Shown here piece by piece: positions 51,573 to 60,865 of a DNA stretch of 64,000 nucleotides. Within the stretch, counting starts at the first letter, position 1, and the number at the start of each line of letters is the position of its first letter. Source of the DNA: Armatimonadota bacterium (GTDB lineage Bacteria; Sysuimicrobiota; Sysuimicrobiia; Sysuimicrobiales; Sysuimicrobiaceae); assembly GCA_031460175.1 (NCBI GenBank), contig JAVKGW010000004.1, positions 123,303 to 187,302 on the forward strand, read 5' to 3'. The translations under genes and the position numbers were made by a program. The notes beneath the pieces were generated by a model that saw only the letters and a program-made list of their open reading frames with translations, had not been told where the DNA came from and did not search any database.

Positions 51573-52448
51573 CTAGCCCTCCGGATGGCGGATCATGGTG
51601 CCGATTCCCGTCTCCGTAAAGAGCTCGATCAGCAAACCGTGAGGCAGGTCCGTGCCGATGATGTGGGCGCTGGGCACACCGCCCGCCAGGGCCTCCAGGC
51701 AGGCTTCCACCTTGGGGATCATCCCCCGGGAGATCACGCCGGAAGCGATGAGCTGCCTCGCCTCCTCCGGGCTGATCTCGCTCAGGAGCTCCCGACGGCC
51801 ATCCACCTCCCGGTACACTCCGGGTACGTCCGTGAGGAGGATGAGCTTCTGGGCCCGCAGGCCTACCGCCAGGGCCGCGGCCGCGGTGTCCGCGTTGAGG
51901 TTGTAGCTCTGGCCGTCCGGGCCGAATCCCAGGGAGGCGACCACGGGAAGGAATCCCGCGTCCAACAGCACCTGTACGATCTCCGGCTCCACCCGCTCCA
52001 CCTCGCCCACGAACCCCAGATCCACCTCCCCCGCCCGCTTGCGGACCTGCAGGAGCCGCGCGTCCTTGCCCGAGAGCCCCACGGCGCGGCCGCCTGCCCT
52101 GTGGATGAGGGTCACCAGGTGCTTGTTCACCCGGCCCGCGAGCACCATCTCCACCACTTCCATGGTCTCCGCGTCCGTGACCCGGAGGCCGTTGACGAAC
52201 CGCGTGGTCTTGCCCAGGCGTTCCAGGGTGCGGGTGATCTCCGGGCCGCCCCCGTGCACCAGCACGGGCCGCACCCCGGCCCGCTGCAGGAGGACGAGGT
52301 CCTCCGGAAGGGTACCCAGCTCTTGAGCGTCCAGGACGCTCCCTCCGAACTTCACGACCACCGTGCGGTCCTTCCAGGCGGCCACGTAGCGCAGGGCATG
52401 GGCCAGAGAGGTCCCGATGCCCGGACTCTCCAGCGGCAGGACGTTCAC
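51573..52448 (-). CDS. argB: Acetylglutamate kinase
   Basis: A 291-residue amino-acid kinase that phosphorylates N-acetylglutamate. It shows VVVKFGGSVLD, PVLVHGGGPEITRTLERLG, RFVNGLRVTD, YNLNADTAAAALAVGL, LILLTDVPGVY and SRGMIPKVEACLEAL. The long N-terminal segment before the kinase core resembles the arginine-sensitive hexameric form, so feedback inhibition is plausible. GTG at 52448 follows GGGAGGAAA. Confidence 0.95.
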   Translation of the reverse strand: MNVLPLESPGIGTSLAHALRYVAAWKDRTVVVKFGGSVLDAQELGTLPEDLVLLQRAGVRPVLVHGGGPEITRTLERLGKTTRFVNGLRVTDAETMEVVEMVLAGRVNKHLVTLIHRAGGRAVGLSGKDARLLQVRKRAGEVDLGFVGEVERVEPEIVQVLLDAGFLPVVASLGFGPDGQSYNLNADTAAAALAVGLRAQKLILLTDVPGVYREVDGRRELLSEISPEEARQLIASGVISRGMIPKVEACLEALAGGVPSAHIIGTDLPHGLLIELFTETGIGTMIRHPEG

Positions 52449-52463
52449 CGCTTTCCTCCCACA

Positions 52464-53672
52464 CTAGGTGATGTAGGCGCCGTTCAGGCGCACGTACTCC
52501 TCGCTAAGATCGCACGTCCACACCCACCACCGCCCGCTCCCCACCCCCAGGTCCACCCGCAAGGTGACCTCGGAATCCCGCAAGGCTTGCGCGCCCTGCC
52601 CGAGGGCTTCCGGAATCCCCACCCCGTCCTGTACCACCAGGACCGGCCCGAACCAGACGCGCGTCCTGGACTCCTCCAGGGCCACCCCGGCCCGACCCAC
52701 CGCCGCCAGGACCCTTCCCCAGTTCGGCTCCCCGCCATGCAGCATGGTCTTTACCAGAAGGGAGGTCGCCACGGTGTAGGCGGCCCTCCGGGCCTCTGCC
52801 TCGTCCAGGGCGCCCGTGACCTCCACCCGCACGAGCCGCGTGGCTCCCTCCCCGTCCCGCACCACCATCTTCGCCAGCTCCTCCGCCACCGCGGTGAGGG
52901 CCGCGCAGAACCGCCTGTAGGCTTCTCCCTCCTCCGCGGCGATTCCGGACTGGCCGTTCGCCAGGACGATGAGGCTGTCGTTCGTGCTGGTGTCCCCGTC
53001 CACGGTGATGCGGTTGAAGGAGACCTCTGCCGCCCCCCGCAGCGCCTCCCGCAGCCGTCCGGGAGAGATGCGGGCGTCCGTGGTGAGGAAGCACAGGGTG
53101 GTGGCGAGTTGGGGGTGGATCATCCCCGCGCCCTTCGCGATCCCCCCCACGGTCACCACGCCCTCCGGAAGGCGGACCTGGGCCGCGGCCCGCTTGGGGA
53201 AGGCGTCCGTGGTGAGGATGGCTTCCGCCGCGGCCTCGCCGCTCCGCTCCAGGGCCCGCACCGCCTGCGGGATCCCCCGCCGGATGGCTTCCATGGGAAG
53301 CGGGACGCCGATCACCCCCGTGCTGCACACCAACACGTGGGAACGCGGGATGCCAAGCGCCCGGGCCGTGATCTCCGCCATCTCGTAGGCGTCCCGGAGT
53401 CCCTGAGGACCCGTGCAGGCGTTGGCGTTCCCGCTGTTCACCACGATGGCCTGCGCGACCCCTCCGGACAGGGTTTCCTCACAGTACCGCACGGGGGCCG
53501 CCTTCACCCGGTTGGTGGTAAACAGCCCCGCCGCGGAAGCGGGGACCTCCGAGTAGAGGAGGGCCAGGTCCCGCCGCTGTTGCTTGATCCCGCAGTGCAC
53601 CCCCGCGGCGAGGAAGCCGTGCGGGCTCGTGACGTCTCCGGGAATGAGGGTGATGGGCTCAGGGGTCTCCAT
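52464..53672 (-). CDS. argJ: Bifunctional ornithine acetyltransferase / N-acetylglutamate synthase
   Basis: A 402-residue OAT-family Ntn-type enzyme that recycles the acetyl group from acetylornithine to glutamate. It shows NSGNANACTGPQG, CSTGVIGVPLP, KGAGMIHPQLA, then T191 which is the self-cleavage nucleophile (ATTLC), and SFNRITVDGDTSTNDS. A functional ArgJ explains the absence of argE in this cluster. The start is the ATG at 53672, five bases past the argC stop, with a weak ribosome site. Confidence 0.95.
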   Translation of the reverse strand: METPEPITLIPGDVTSPHGFLAAGVHCGIKQQRRDLALLYSEVPASAAGLFTTNRVKAAPVRYCEETLSGGVAQAIVVNSGNANACTGPQGLRDAYEMAEITARALGIPRSHVLVCSTGVIGVPLPMEAIRRGIPQAVRALERSGEAAAEAILTTDAFPKRAAAQVRLPEGVVTVGGIAKGAGMIHPQLATTLCFLTTDARISPGRLREALRGAAEVSFNRITVDGDTSTNDSLIVLANGQSGIAAEEGEAYRRFCAALTAVAEELAKMVVRDGEGATRLVRVEVTGALDEAEARRAAYTVATSLLVKTMLHGGEPNWGRVLAAVGRAGVALEESRTRVWFGPVLVVQDGVGIPEALGQGAQALRDSEVTLRVDLGVGSGRWWVWTCDLSEEYVRLNGAYIT

Positions 53673-53677
53673 GGCGC

Positions 53678-54709
53678 CTATGGGAAGAGGGGAGGCAACT
53701 GGAGTCCTTCCGTCTCCGGGAGCCCGAACATCAGGTTCATGCACTGGATGGCCTGCCCCGCGGCTCCTTTCCCGAGGTTGTCCAGGGCCGCGATGGCGAT
53801 GGCGACCCCGCGCTCCGCATCCACCCGCACCGTCACATCGCAGAAGTTGGAGCCAAAGGTGGCCTTCGTCTGCGGGAGATCCCGCTCGAGCACCCGCACG
53901 AAGGGCTCTCCCGCGTAGGCCTCCCGGTACAGGTCCAGGGCGGCCGGGCCGTCCAGGGGACGGGAGAGCCGCACGTAGCAGGTGGCGAGGATCCCCCGGG
54001 TCATGGGGATGAGGTGGGGGACGAAGCACACCGCGGCGGGACAACCCGCCTCCGCCAGGGCCTGCTCCATCTCGGGGACGTGGCGGTGATGGGCCACGTG
54101 GTACGGGCGCACGTTCTCGTTGATCTCGCTGAAGTGGGTGTCCAGGGACGCCCCCCGGCCAGCACCCGAAACCCCGGACTTGGCGTCCACCACCACGGGA
54201 CCGCTCCCGTACCCCGCCCGCAGGAGCGGCACCAGACCGAGCAGGGCCGCCGTGGGGTAACAGCCCGGAACCGCCACGAGGTTCGCCTCCCGGATGCGGC
54301 TCCGGTGGAGCTCCGGGAGTCCGTAGACCGCCTCCTCCAACAGGTGCACGGCCGTGTGCTCCTGCCTGTACCACCGGGCATACTGGGCGGGATCCCGCAG
54401 ACGGAAGTCCGGCCCCAGGTCCACCACCCGGGCGCCCGCAGACAGGATCTCGGGCGCGGCTTTGAGAGCGAGTCCGTGCGGGAGCGCCAGGAACACCACG
54501 TCGCTCTCCTGCGCCAGCTTCCGCCAGTCCGGCTCCTCCAGGGGCTTGCGCACGAATCCTTCCAGGTGGGGGAAGGCCTCCGGGAGGAGCTTGCCCCGGT
54601 GCTGGTCCGCGGTGAGGTGCACCAGCTCCACCCGGGGATGGCGCACCAGCCACCGCACCAGCTCCCCTCCCGTATACCCGCTCGCGCCGGCCACGCTCGC
54701 CCGGATCAT
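53678..54709 (-). CDS. argC: N-acetyl-gamma-glutamyl-phosphate reductase
   Basis: A 343-residue NADPH-dependent reductase, third step of arginine synthesis. It opens with IRASVAGASGYTGGELVRWL (nucleotide loop), has the catalytic cysteine C150 in VPGCYPTAA, and HHRHVPEM with the histidine base. First gene of argCJBDGHR. The ATG at 54709 lies six bases after a -10-like hexamer, with no ribosome site, and two ARG boxes cover the promoter up to the base just before it, so it is probably a leaderless, ArgR-repressed message. Confidence 0.95.
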   Translation of the reverse strand: MIRASVAGASGYTGGELVRWLVRHPRVELVHLTADQHRGKLLPEAFPHLEGFVRKPLEEPDWRKLAQESDVVFLALPHGLALKAAPEILSAGARVVDLGPDFRLRDPAQYARWYRQEHTAVHLLEEAVYGLPELHRSRIREANLVAVPGCYPTAALLGLVPLLRAGYGSGPVVVDAKSGVSGAGRGASLDTHFSEINENVRPYHVAHHRHVPEMEQALAEAGCPAAVCFVPHLIPMTRGILATCYVRLSRPLDGPAALDLYREAYAGEPFVRVLERDLPQTKATFGSNFCDVTVRVDAERGVAIAIAALDNLGKGAAGQAIQCMNLMFGLPETEGLQLPPLFP

Positions 54710-54744
54710 GGCATAACCATACAGGAAACTGCATGATGTTGCAA
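54710..54744 (-). promoter_or_regulatory. argC promoter with two ARG boxes (ArgR operator)
   Basis: Against the core TGNAT-N4-ATNCA, box 1 is GGCAT-AACC-ATACA (54710-54723) and box 2 is TGCAT-GATG-TTGCA (54730-54743); each has one mismatch. Their centres are exactly 20 bases apart, as expected for an ArgR hexamer bound to two adjacent boxes. On the minus strand TTGCAA (54744-54739) and TATGGT (54721-54716), with a 17-base spacer, form the promoter, so both boxes cover it. The -10 ends six bases before the argC ATG. Confidence 0.75.
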
Positions 54745-54765
54745 TCCGGGGAGGATCCGGGTCCG

Positions 54766-54793
54766 TTGACACGCGCTTCGGATGCTGTAGAAA
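54766..54793 (+). promoter_or_regulatory. Promoter of the solute-binding protein gene (TTGACA, 16 bp, TAGAAA)
   Basis: A perfect -35 TTGACA at 54766-54771 and TAGAAA at 54788-54793, spacer 16 bases, 41 bases before the ATG at 54835. It is back-to-back with the argC promoter; the nearer ARG box ends 22 bases upstream of the -35, so ArgR may or may not affect it. Confidence 0.65.
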
Positions 54794-54834
54794 TTGTCTG
54801 TAAAGCGTAGAAGGTGCGGTCGGGGGGTGAGGAG

Positions 54835-56367
54835 ATGCGAGGGAAGGGCACGCGTCTGGCGGTGGCCGCGCTCGCTGCCGCGGCGGTCACCCTGGGTCCG
54901 GTTGTCCTGGGGTTCGGAGCCCCGGGGGAGCAACCCCGGCGGGGGGGAGTCCTCCGGGTGGCGGACGAGGCCCCGGGAGGCCCCTTCGGCGTCCCCTGGA
55001 AGATGCCCGTGTTCGGCATCATCCCCGCGGTTCCCGTCTACGAAACCCTCCTCTGGGTGGACGCCCGGGGCCAGGTCAGCCCGAAGCTGGCGGTCCAGTG
55101 GGAGATCACCCCGGACCGGAAGGGGATCGTATTTCGGCTGCGCCAGGGCGTACGCTTCCACGACGGTTCCGAACTGGACGCGGACGCCGTGAAGTTCAGC
55201 CTTGAGGAGAACCTCAAGGCCCGCCGGCTGCCCCCTACCATCCAGTCCGTGGACGTCCTCGACCGCTACACGGTGCGGGTCAACCTCTCCCAGTGGAACA
55301 ACGGCATCTACCTCTCCCTTGGGGGGTCTGCCTCCCTCATCGCCTCGCTCGCCCACCTCCGCCGGCTGGGGGAGGACCGGGCCCAGTGGGACCCCTCCGG
55401 GACCGGACCCTTCCGCCTCACCCAGTACGACCCCAACGCCTTCGCCATGTACACCCGCTTCGACCGCTACTGGGACCGCGGCAAGCCCTACCTGGACCGG
55501 CTGGAGCTGTGGTTCATCCGGAGCATCCAGACCCTGAAGGCCGCCATGCTGGCGGGCCAGGTGGACGTAGGGGGGTTCGGGGATCCTCAGGTGGTGAGCG
55601 AGCTCCAGGCCACGGGCCGGTTCCGGGTGCTCTCGGGACTCCACCGGGGGATCCTCATGCTCATCCCGGACAGCGCCAACGAGGACTCCCCCTTCGCGGA
55701 CCGGCGGGTCCGGGAGGCCCTCCAGTACGCCTTCGATCGGGCCGCCCTCGCCCGTGCCCTGGGCTACGGTCTGTGGGAACCGTGGGACCAGATCGCGCAT
55801 CCGGAGAGTCCCGCGGCCCTGACGGACCATCGCCGCCCCTCTTACAACCCCGCCCGGGCCAAGGAACTCCTGGCGCAGGCGGGCTACCCCAACGGATTCC
55901 GCACCAAGTTGATCCCGGCTCCCTTCCTGACCCGGGAGATCGCGGTGGCCATCCATCGGTACCTCCAGGAGGTGGGCATCGAGGCGGAACTGGAGACCCC
56001 GGAGATCGCCCGGTACGCGGAGTATCAGCGGCGGGGATGGCGGGGGCTCCTCGTCCAGCCCTTCGGCTACTTCCCCTACTTCAACAACTACGTGGCCTTC
56101 TACTTCACCAACTCCCCGGAGGGCTTCGTGAGCATGCGGCGGCCGCCGCAGCTGCAACGCCTGTGGGAGGACTCCGTAGCCACCCTCACCCCGCAGCGCT
56201 ACAGGCTGCAGGTGATGCACCGGCTCCTCCTCCAGGAACATACGGTGATCCCCCTGTGGCTCGCGGGCCGGTACTACGTGACGCGGCCAGAAGCCCGGGG
56301 GACCGGGCACCTCCAGGGCTCCACCTGGCCGTGGTGGACGCCCGCGAACGCCTGGACCGTACGGTAG
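54835..56367 (+). CDS. ABC transporter substrate-binding protein, family 5 (peptide/nickel type)
   Basis: A 510-residue exported binding protein of the oligopeptide/dipeptide/nickel class. A signal sequence (about 1-30, TRLAVAALAAAAVTLG) precedes RRGGVLRVADEAP, ETLLWVDARGQVSPKLAVQWE, the class motif FRLRQGVRFHDGSELDADAVKFSLE, and DRRVREALQYAFDR. GAGGAG stands just before the ATG. No permease or ATPase genes are adjacent, so it is an orphan component or works with a transporter encoded elsewhere. Its position back-to-back with argC hints at an arginine- or peptide-related ligand, which is inference only. Confidence 0.85.
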   Translation: MRGKGTRLAVAALAAAAVTLGPVVLGFGAPGEQPRRGGVLRVADEAPGGPFGVPWKMPVFGIIPAVPVYETLLWVDARGQVSPKLAVQWEITPDRKGIVFRLRQGVRFHDGSELDADAVKFSLEENLKARRLPPTIQSVDVLDRYTVRVNLSQWNNGIYLSLGGSASLIASLAHLRRLGEDRAQWDPSGTGPFRLTQYDPNAFAMYTRFDRYWDRGKPYLDRLELWFIRSIQTLKAAMLAGQVDVGGFGDPQVVSELQATGRFRVLSGLHRGILMLIPDSANEDSPFADRRVREALQYAFDRAALARALGYGLWEPWDQIAHPESPAALTDHRRPSYNPARAKELLAQAGYPNGFRTKLIPAPFLTREIAVAIHRYLQEVGIEAELETPEIARYAEYQRRGWRGLLVQPFGYFPYFNNYVAFYFTNSPEGFVSMRRPPQLQRLWEDSVATLTPQRYRLQVMHRLLLQEHTVIPLWLAGRYYVTRPEARGTGHLQGSTWPWWTPANAWTVR

Positions 56368-56404
56368 CTACGGTGCCGCGGGGATCCGGAAGGGGCGCAC
56401 CCGC

Positions 56405-59400
56405 TCACGCCAGGGGCGCGGGACCTGCCATGGGCTGCGGGGCCACCAGGGCCCCCTCCCGGAGGGCCGCGAGGACCTCGGCGTAGACCTGGGCGGTCTC
56501 CAGGGTGGTGAGGCAGGGGATGCGGCGCTCCACCGCGGCCCGACGCAGCCGAAAGCCCCATCGCCGGGGGTCGTGGCCGGCGGTGGGGAGGTTGATCAGG
56601 ACGCCCACCTCCCCCCGCCGGATGGCCTCCAGGGCCTCGGCATGCGGAAGCGGGCGGCACGGTATCCCTGCGGACCGGAGGGCAGCAGCCGTCCCGGGCG
56701 TGGCCAGGAGGGGGATCCCCAAGGCCTGAAGGCGACGGGCGAGGGGAACGACGCCCCGACGGGCCCGTCGGGCCACGCTGAGGAGCGCTGCACCGTTTGG
56801 CGGAACCGTCCACCCCGCGGCCACGAAGCCCTTGTACAGGGCCGCGGGCAGGCTTCGGTCGATCCCCATGACCTCCCCCGTGGACCGCATCTCCGGCCCC
56901 AGGGCCACCTCCGCCCCCACGAGCTTCTCGCTGCTGAACACGGGCACCTTCACCCCCACCCTCCGGGGAGCGGGGAACCGGTACACGCCGGGATAGCCCA
57001 GGTCCGCGAGGGAACTGCCCAGCATGACACGGGTGGCGATCTGCACGAGGGGGACGCCCAGCACCTTGCTGACGAAGGGCACGGTCCGGCTCGCCCGGAG
57101 GTTCGCCTCCAGGACGTACACCCGATAGCCGTGCACCACGAACTGCACGTTCAGGAAGCCCCGAACCCCCAGGGCCCGGTTGAGCTTCTGGAGGATGTCC
57201 ACGATGCGCTCCGAGACCTCCGGGAGGACGCTGGGGGCGGGAAAGATGGAGATGCTGTCCCCGGAGTGTACGCCCGCGGCCTCCACATGCTCCATGATCC
57301 CCGGGAGGAGCAGGTTCGCGCCGTCCCCGATGGCGTCCACCTCCAGCTCTTGCCCCCGCAGGTACGCGTCCACCAGCACGGGGCGTCCCGGGTCCACCGC
57401 CAGGGCCGCGGCCACGAGATCCTCCACCTCCTCCGCCTCGTACACGATCCTCATGCCCCGGCCTCCGAGCACGTAGGAGGGGCGAACCACCACGGGAAGT
57501 CCCAACCGGTGCACCAGGCGTTTCGCCTCCTCCACGGAGTGGGCCATCCCGCCCTCCGGGTGCGGGATCCCGAGCTGATCCAGCAGGGCGTAGAACTTCC
57601 GTCGGTCCTCGGAGACGTCCAGGCTCTCCACGGAGGTGCCGAGGATGGGAACGCCGGCCCGCGCGAGGGGGATGGCCAGGTTCAGGGCGGTCTGCCCTCC
57701 GAACTGCACCAGCACCCCCACGGGGCGCTCCTTACGCACCACGTGCAGCACGTCCTCCACCGTAAGGGGATCGAAGTACAGGCGGTCGGAGGTGTCGAAG
57801 TCCGTGCTCACCGTCTCCGGGTTGTTGTTCACCACCACGGCCCGCACCCCGGCCTCCTGGAGGGAGCGCACCGCGTGCACGGTGCTGTAGTCGAACTCGA
57901 TCCCCTGCCCGATGCGGATGGGCCCGCTGCCGAGCACCACCGCGCACGGCCGCGGATCCGGCTCGGCCTCGTCCTCCTCCTCGTAGGTGCTGTAGTAGTA
58001 CGGGGTGGCCGCGGGGAACTCGCCCGCACAGGTGTCCACGAGCTTGTAGACGGGATAGATCCCCGCCGCCTCCCGCTGGGCCCTCACCTCCTCCTCCGGG
58101 CGGTTCTGCAGCCGGGCGATCTCCGCATCCGAGAGCCCGGTGCGCTTGGCGAGCCACAGGGCCACGGTGCTCCGATCCCGGGCCACCCGCTGTTCCACCG
58201 CCACGATGCGCTCTAGCTCCCAGATGAAGAAGGGGTCGATGCGGCTTGCGGCCGCGAGCTCCTCCGGGCGTGCACCTCGGCGCAAAAGCTCCGCGATGGC
58301 CCAAAGCCGCTCATCGCACGGGGTGCGCACCCGATCCCACAGGGCCTCGTCTGCCATCCGGGCCAGCACAGGGTGCCACAGGCCGCGGTTCGTGGACTCC
58401 ACGGATCGGGCGGCCTTCAGGAGGGCCTCGGTGAAGGTGCGGCCGATGGCCATCACCTCGCCCGTGGACTTCATCTGGGTACCGATGCGGCGGTCCGCCT
58501 CTCCGAACTTGTCGAAGGGCCACCGGGGGATCTTCACCACCACGTAGTCCAGGGCCGGCTCGAAGCAGGCGGTGCCCCGGGTGATGGGGTTCTGGATCTC
58601 CCACAGGCGGTAGCCGAGGGCGATCTTGGCCGCCACCCGGGCGATGGGATATCCCGTGGCCTTGCTGGCGAGGGCGCTGCTCCGCGACAGCCGCGGGTTC
58701 ACCTCGATCACGTAGTAGCGCTCGGACCGGGGATCCAAGGCGAACTGCACGTTGCACCCGCCCTCCACCCCCAGGGCCCGCACGATCTCGAAGGCGGCCC
58801 GCCGCAGCATCTGGTACTCGCGGTCCGAGAGGGTCAGGCTGGGGGCCACCACGATGCTGTCCCCCGTGTGCACGCCCATGGGATCGACGTTCTCCATGTT
58901 GCAGATGGCGATGCAGTTGTCGTCCCCGTCCCGCAGGACCTCGTACTCGATCTCCTTCCACCCCGCCACGGACCGCTCCACCAGCACCTGTCCGATGGGG
59001 CTCGTGCGGATCCCCCGCTCCGCCGCCTCCCACACCGCCTCCCTTCCCTGGGCAAGCCCGCCCCCGGTTCCTCCCAGGGTAAAGGCGGGCCGGATCACCA
59101 CCTCCGCGTCTCCCAGGGAGAGGGCGAAGTCCACGGCCTCCTCCGGGGTGGTGGCCACGATGCTCTCGGGCACGGGCTGCCCGATGCGCCGCATCTCCTC
59201 CCGGAACAGCTCCCGGTCCTCTCCCTTGTGGATGGCGGAAAGCGGGGTCCCCAGCACCTCCACCCCGAGCGCCCGCAGGACGCCCATGCGATCCAGGGCC
59301 GCGGCCAGGTTAAGGCCCGTCTGCCCCCCCAGGGTGGGCAGCAACCCCTGGGGCCGCTCCGCCTCCAGCACCCGGGCCACGAACTCCGGGGTGAGGGGCT

Positions 59401-59599
59401 CGATGTAGATGCGATCCGCCACCTCCGGATCCGTCATGATGGTGGCGGGGTTGCTGTTGACGAGCACCACCTCCACCCCTTCCTCCGAGAGGGCCCGACA
59501 GGCCTGGGAACCCGAGTAGTCGAACTCCGCGGCCTGCCCGATGGTGATGGGGCCGGAGCCGATCACCAGGACCTTGCGGATGTCCGGCCGCCGCGGCAC
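56405..59599 (-). CDS. carB: Carbamoyl-phosphate synthase large subunit
   Basis: A 1,064-residue CarB with two ATP-grasp halves. Half one opens with [22 protein letters not shown] and has [20 protein letters not shown]; half two has [19 protein letters not shown] and [21 protein letters not shown]. The C-terminal MGS-like allosteric domain (about 940-1064) has [12 protein letters not shown]. It makes carbamoyl phosphate for arginine and pyrimidines. GTG at 59599 overlaps the carA stop (TAGTG). Full length, with no missing motifs. Confidence 0.97.
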   Translation of the reverse strand: MPRRPDIRKVLVIGSGPITIGQAAEFDYSGSQACRALSEEGVEVVLVNSNPATIMTDPEVADRIYIEPLTPEFVARVLEAERPQGLLPTLGGQTGLNLAAALDRMGVLRALGVEVLGTPLSAIHKGEDRELFREEMRRIGQPVPESIVATTPEEAVDFALSLGDAEVVIRPAFTLGGTGGGLAQGREAVWEAAERGIRTSPIGQVLVERSVAGWKEIEYEVLRDGDDNCIAICNMENVDPMGVHTGDSIVVAPSLTLSDREYQMLRRAAFEIVRALGVEGGCNVQFALDPRSERYYVIEVNPRLSRSSALASKATGYPIARVAAKIALGYRLWEIQNPITRGTACFEPALDYVVVKIPRWPFDKFGEADRRIGTQMKSTGEVMAIGRTFTEALLKAARSVESTNRGLWHPVLARMADEALWDRVRTPCDERLWAIAELLRRGARPEELAAASRIDPFFIWELERIVAVEQRVARDRSTVALWLAKRTGLSDAEIARLQNRPEEEVRAQREAAGIYPVYKLVDTCAGEFPAATPYYYSTYEEEDEAEPDPRPCAVVLGSGPIRIGQGIEFDYSTVHAVRSLQEAGVRAVVVNNNPETVSTDFDTSDRLYFDPLTVEDVLHVVRKERPVGVLVQFGGQTALNLAIPLARAGVPILGTSVESLDVSEDRRKFYALLDQLGIPHPEGGMAHSVEEAKRLVHRLGLPVVVRPSYVLGGRGMRIVYEAEEVEDLVAAALAVDPGRPVLVDAYLRGQELEVDAIGDGANLLLPGIMEHVEAAGVHSGDSISIFPAPSVLPEVSERIVDILQKLNRALGVRGFLNVQFVVHGYRVYVLEANLRASRTVPFVSKVLGVPLVQIATRVMLGSSLADLGYPGVYRFPAPRRVGVKVPVFSSEKLVGAEVALGPEMRSTGEVMGIDRSLPAALYKGFVAAGWTVPPNGAALLSVARRARRGVVPLARRLQALGIPLLATPGTAAALRSAGIPCRPLPHAEALEAIRRGEVGVLINLPTAGHDPRRWGFRLRRAAVERRIPCLTTLETAQVYAEVLAALREGALVAPQPMAGPAPLA

Positions 59600-60693
59600 T
59601 AGCGCACCCCGACCTGCTGGGCCACGTCCCCCAGGAACCGGTCGAAGAGGTCCCGGCTGTCCCGGGGACCGGGGCGGGCTTCCGGGTGGAACTGCACGGA
59701 CCAGATGGGGAGGTGCTGGTGCCGGATCCCCTCCACGGTGCCGTCATGGAGGTTCCTGTGGGTGACGACAAACCCCGTGTCCCTTAGACTCGCTTCGTCC
59801 ACCGCGTAGCTGTGGTTCTGCGTGGTGATGCGCACCCGGCCCGTGGTGGTCTCCAGCACCGGGTGGTTCGAACCCCGGTGTCCGAAGGGAAGCTTGAAGG
59901 TCCTCGCTCCCGCGGCCCGGGCCAGGACCTGGTGCCCTAGGCAGATGCCGAAGATGGGGAGCTGGCCGAAGAGGGTCCGGAGCCGGCGGGCCACCGCGTC
60001 CAGATGCCGGGGGTCTCCCGGACCGTTCCCCACCACGAGACCCGCGGGTCGGAGCTCCAGGATCTCCTCCACCTCCACCCGTCCGGGGAGCACGATCACC
60101 TCGCATCCCCGGGCATGGAGCTCCCGGGCGATCCCCATCTTCACCCCGCAGTCCAGAACCGCGATGCGGGGGCCCGATCCCGGGAGGACCACGGCTTCCT
60201 CCGGCAGCACCTCCGCCACCAGATCCTCCTCCGCGAGGTCCGGGAGGGACCGGGCCCGGGCAACGAGCTCTTCGGGATCCCGGTCCCCGGTGGCGATCAC
60301 CCCCCGCCGGAGCCCGTGGGTCCGCAGGTGACGCACGATCCGCCGGGTGTCCACCTCCGCGATGGCCACGACCCCGTGCCCGCGCAGGTACTCGGAGAGG
60401 GGAATCCGGCCGGCCCAGTGGCTGGTGTAGGGGCTCGCCTCCCGCACCACGAACCCCCGCAAAAAGGGCCGGCGGGACTCGCTCCACTCTGGGTCCACCC
60501 CGTAGGTGCCCATCATGGGGAAGCTCATCACCACGATCTGGCCCGCGTAACTGGGATCCGTGAGCACCTCCGGATAACCGGCCATGCTGGTGGTGAACAC
60601 CACTTCCCCGCCGGAGAGTCCCTCCGCCCCGATGGAGACTCCCCGCACCACCAGGCCGTCCTCCAGGGCCAGCCATCCCGTATGCATGTTCAT
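59599..60693 (-). CDS. carA: Carbamoyl-phosphate synthase small subunit (glutaminase)
   Basis: A 364-residue CarA that supplies ammonia from glutamine. It shows [34 protein letters not shown], the class I amidotransferase nucleophile in [11 protein letters not shown], and the His-Glu pair in [13 protein letters not shown] choose ATG at 60693; ATG at 60687 is the alternative. The ATG is seven bases after TGATACAAT and lies inside an ARG box, with no ribosome site, so the mRNA is likely leaderless and ArgR-controlled. Confidence 0.95.
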   Translation of the reverse strand: MNMHTGWLALEDGLVVRGVSIGAEGLSGGEVVFTTSMAGYPEVLTDPSYAGQIVVMSFPMMGTYGVDPEWSESRRPFLRGFVVREASPYTSHWAGRIPLSEYLRGHGVVAIAEVDTRRIVRHLRTHGLRRGVIATGDRDPEELVARARSLPDLAEEDLVAEVLPEEAVVLPGSGPRIAVLDCGVKMGIARELHARGCEVIVLPGRVEVEEILELRPAGLVVGNGPGDPRHLDAVARRLRTLFGQLPIFGICLGHQVLARAAGARTFKLPFGHRGSNHPVLETTTGRVRITTQNHSYAVDEASLRDTGFVVTHRNLHDGTVEGIRHQHLPIWSVQFHPEARPGPRDSRDLFDRFLGDVAQQVGVR

Positions 60694-60729
60694 GCAACGG
60701 ATTGTATCATTATGCACACGAGGGGTAAA
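60683..60729 (-). promoter_or_regulatory. carA promoter with two perfect ARG boxes spanning the start codon
   Basis: Two exact matches to TGNAT-N4-ATNCA: TGCAT-GTTC-ATGCA (60683-60696) and TGTAT-CATT-ATGCA (60703-60716), plus strand. Their centres are 20 bases apart, the same as at argC. The promoter on the minus strand is TTTACC (60729-60724), a 17-base spacer, then the extended -10 TGATACAAT ending at 60701. The carA ATG at 60693 is within the first box. ArgR-arginine bound here should block polymerase directly. Confidence 0.8.
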
Positions 60730-60733
60730 GAGA

Positions 60734-60760
60734 ACGCCCGCGTTCCCTTCCCGCGGGCGT
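60734..60760 (-). terminator. Intrinsic terminator after the glycosidase gene
   Basis: A perfect 9-bp hairpin (ACGCCCGCG/CGCGGGCGT) with a 9-base loop. On the minus strand it is followed by TTCTCTTTACC, a T-rich run. It lies 106 bases after the stop of the glycosidase gene and directly before the carA -35, so it isolates carAB from upstream transcription. The T tract is imperfect. Confidence 0.6.
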
Positions 60761-60865
60761 ACGGATTCTTCTCTCGCCTCCATCGCTCCCTCCCGGAGAG
60801 CATTAATGGTCGGCCCTGCTTGCTTGGAATCTAGCAGATCCGGGAGGGCGGCGCAACGGCATCCT

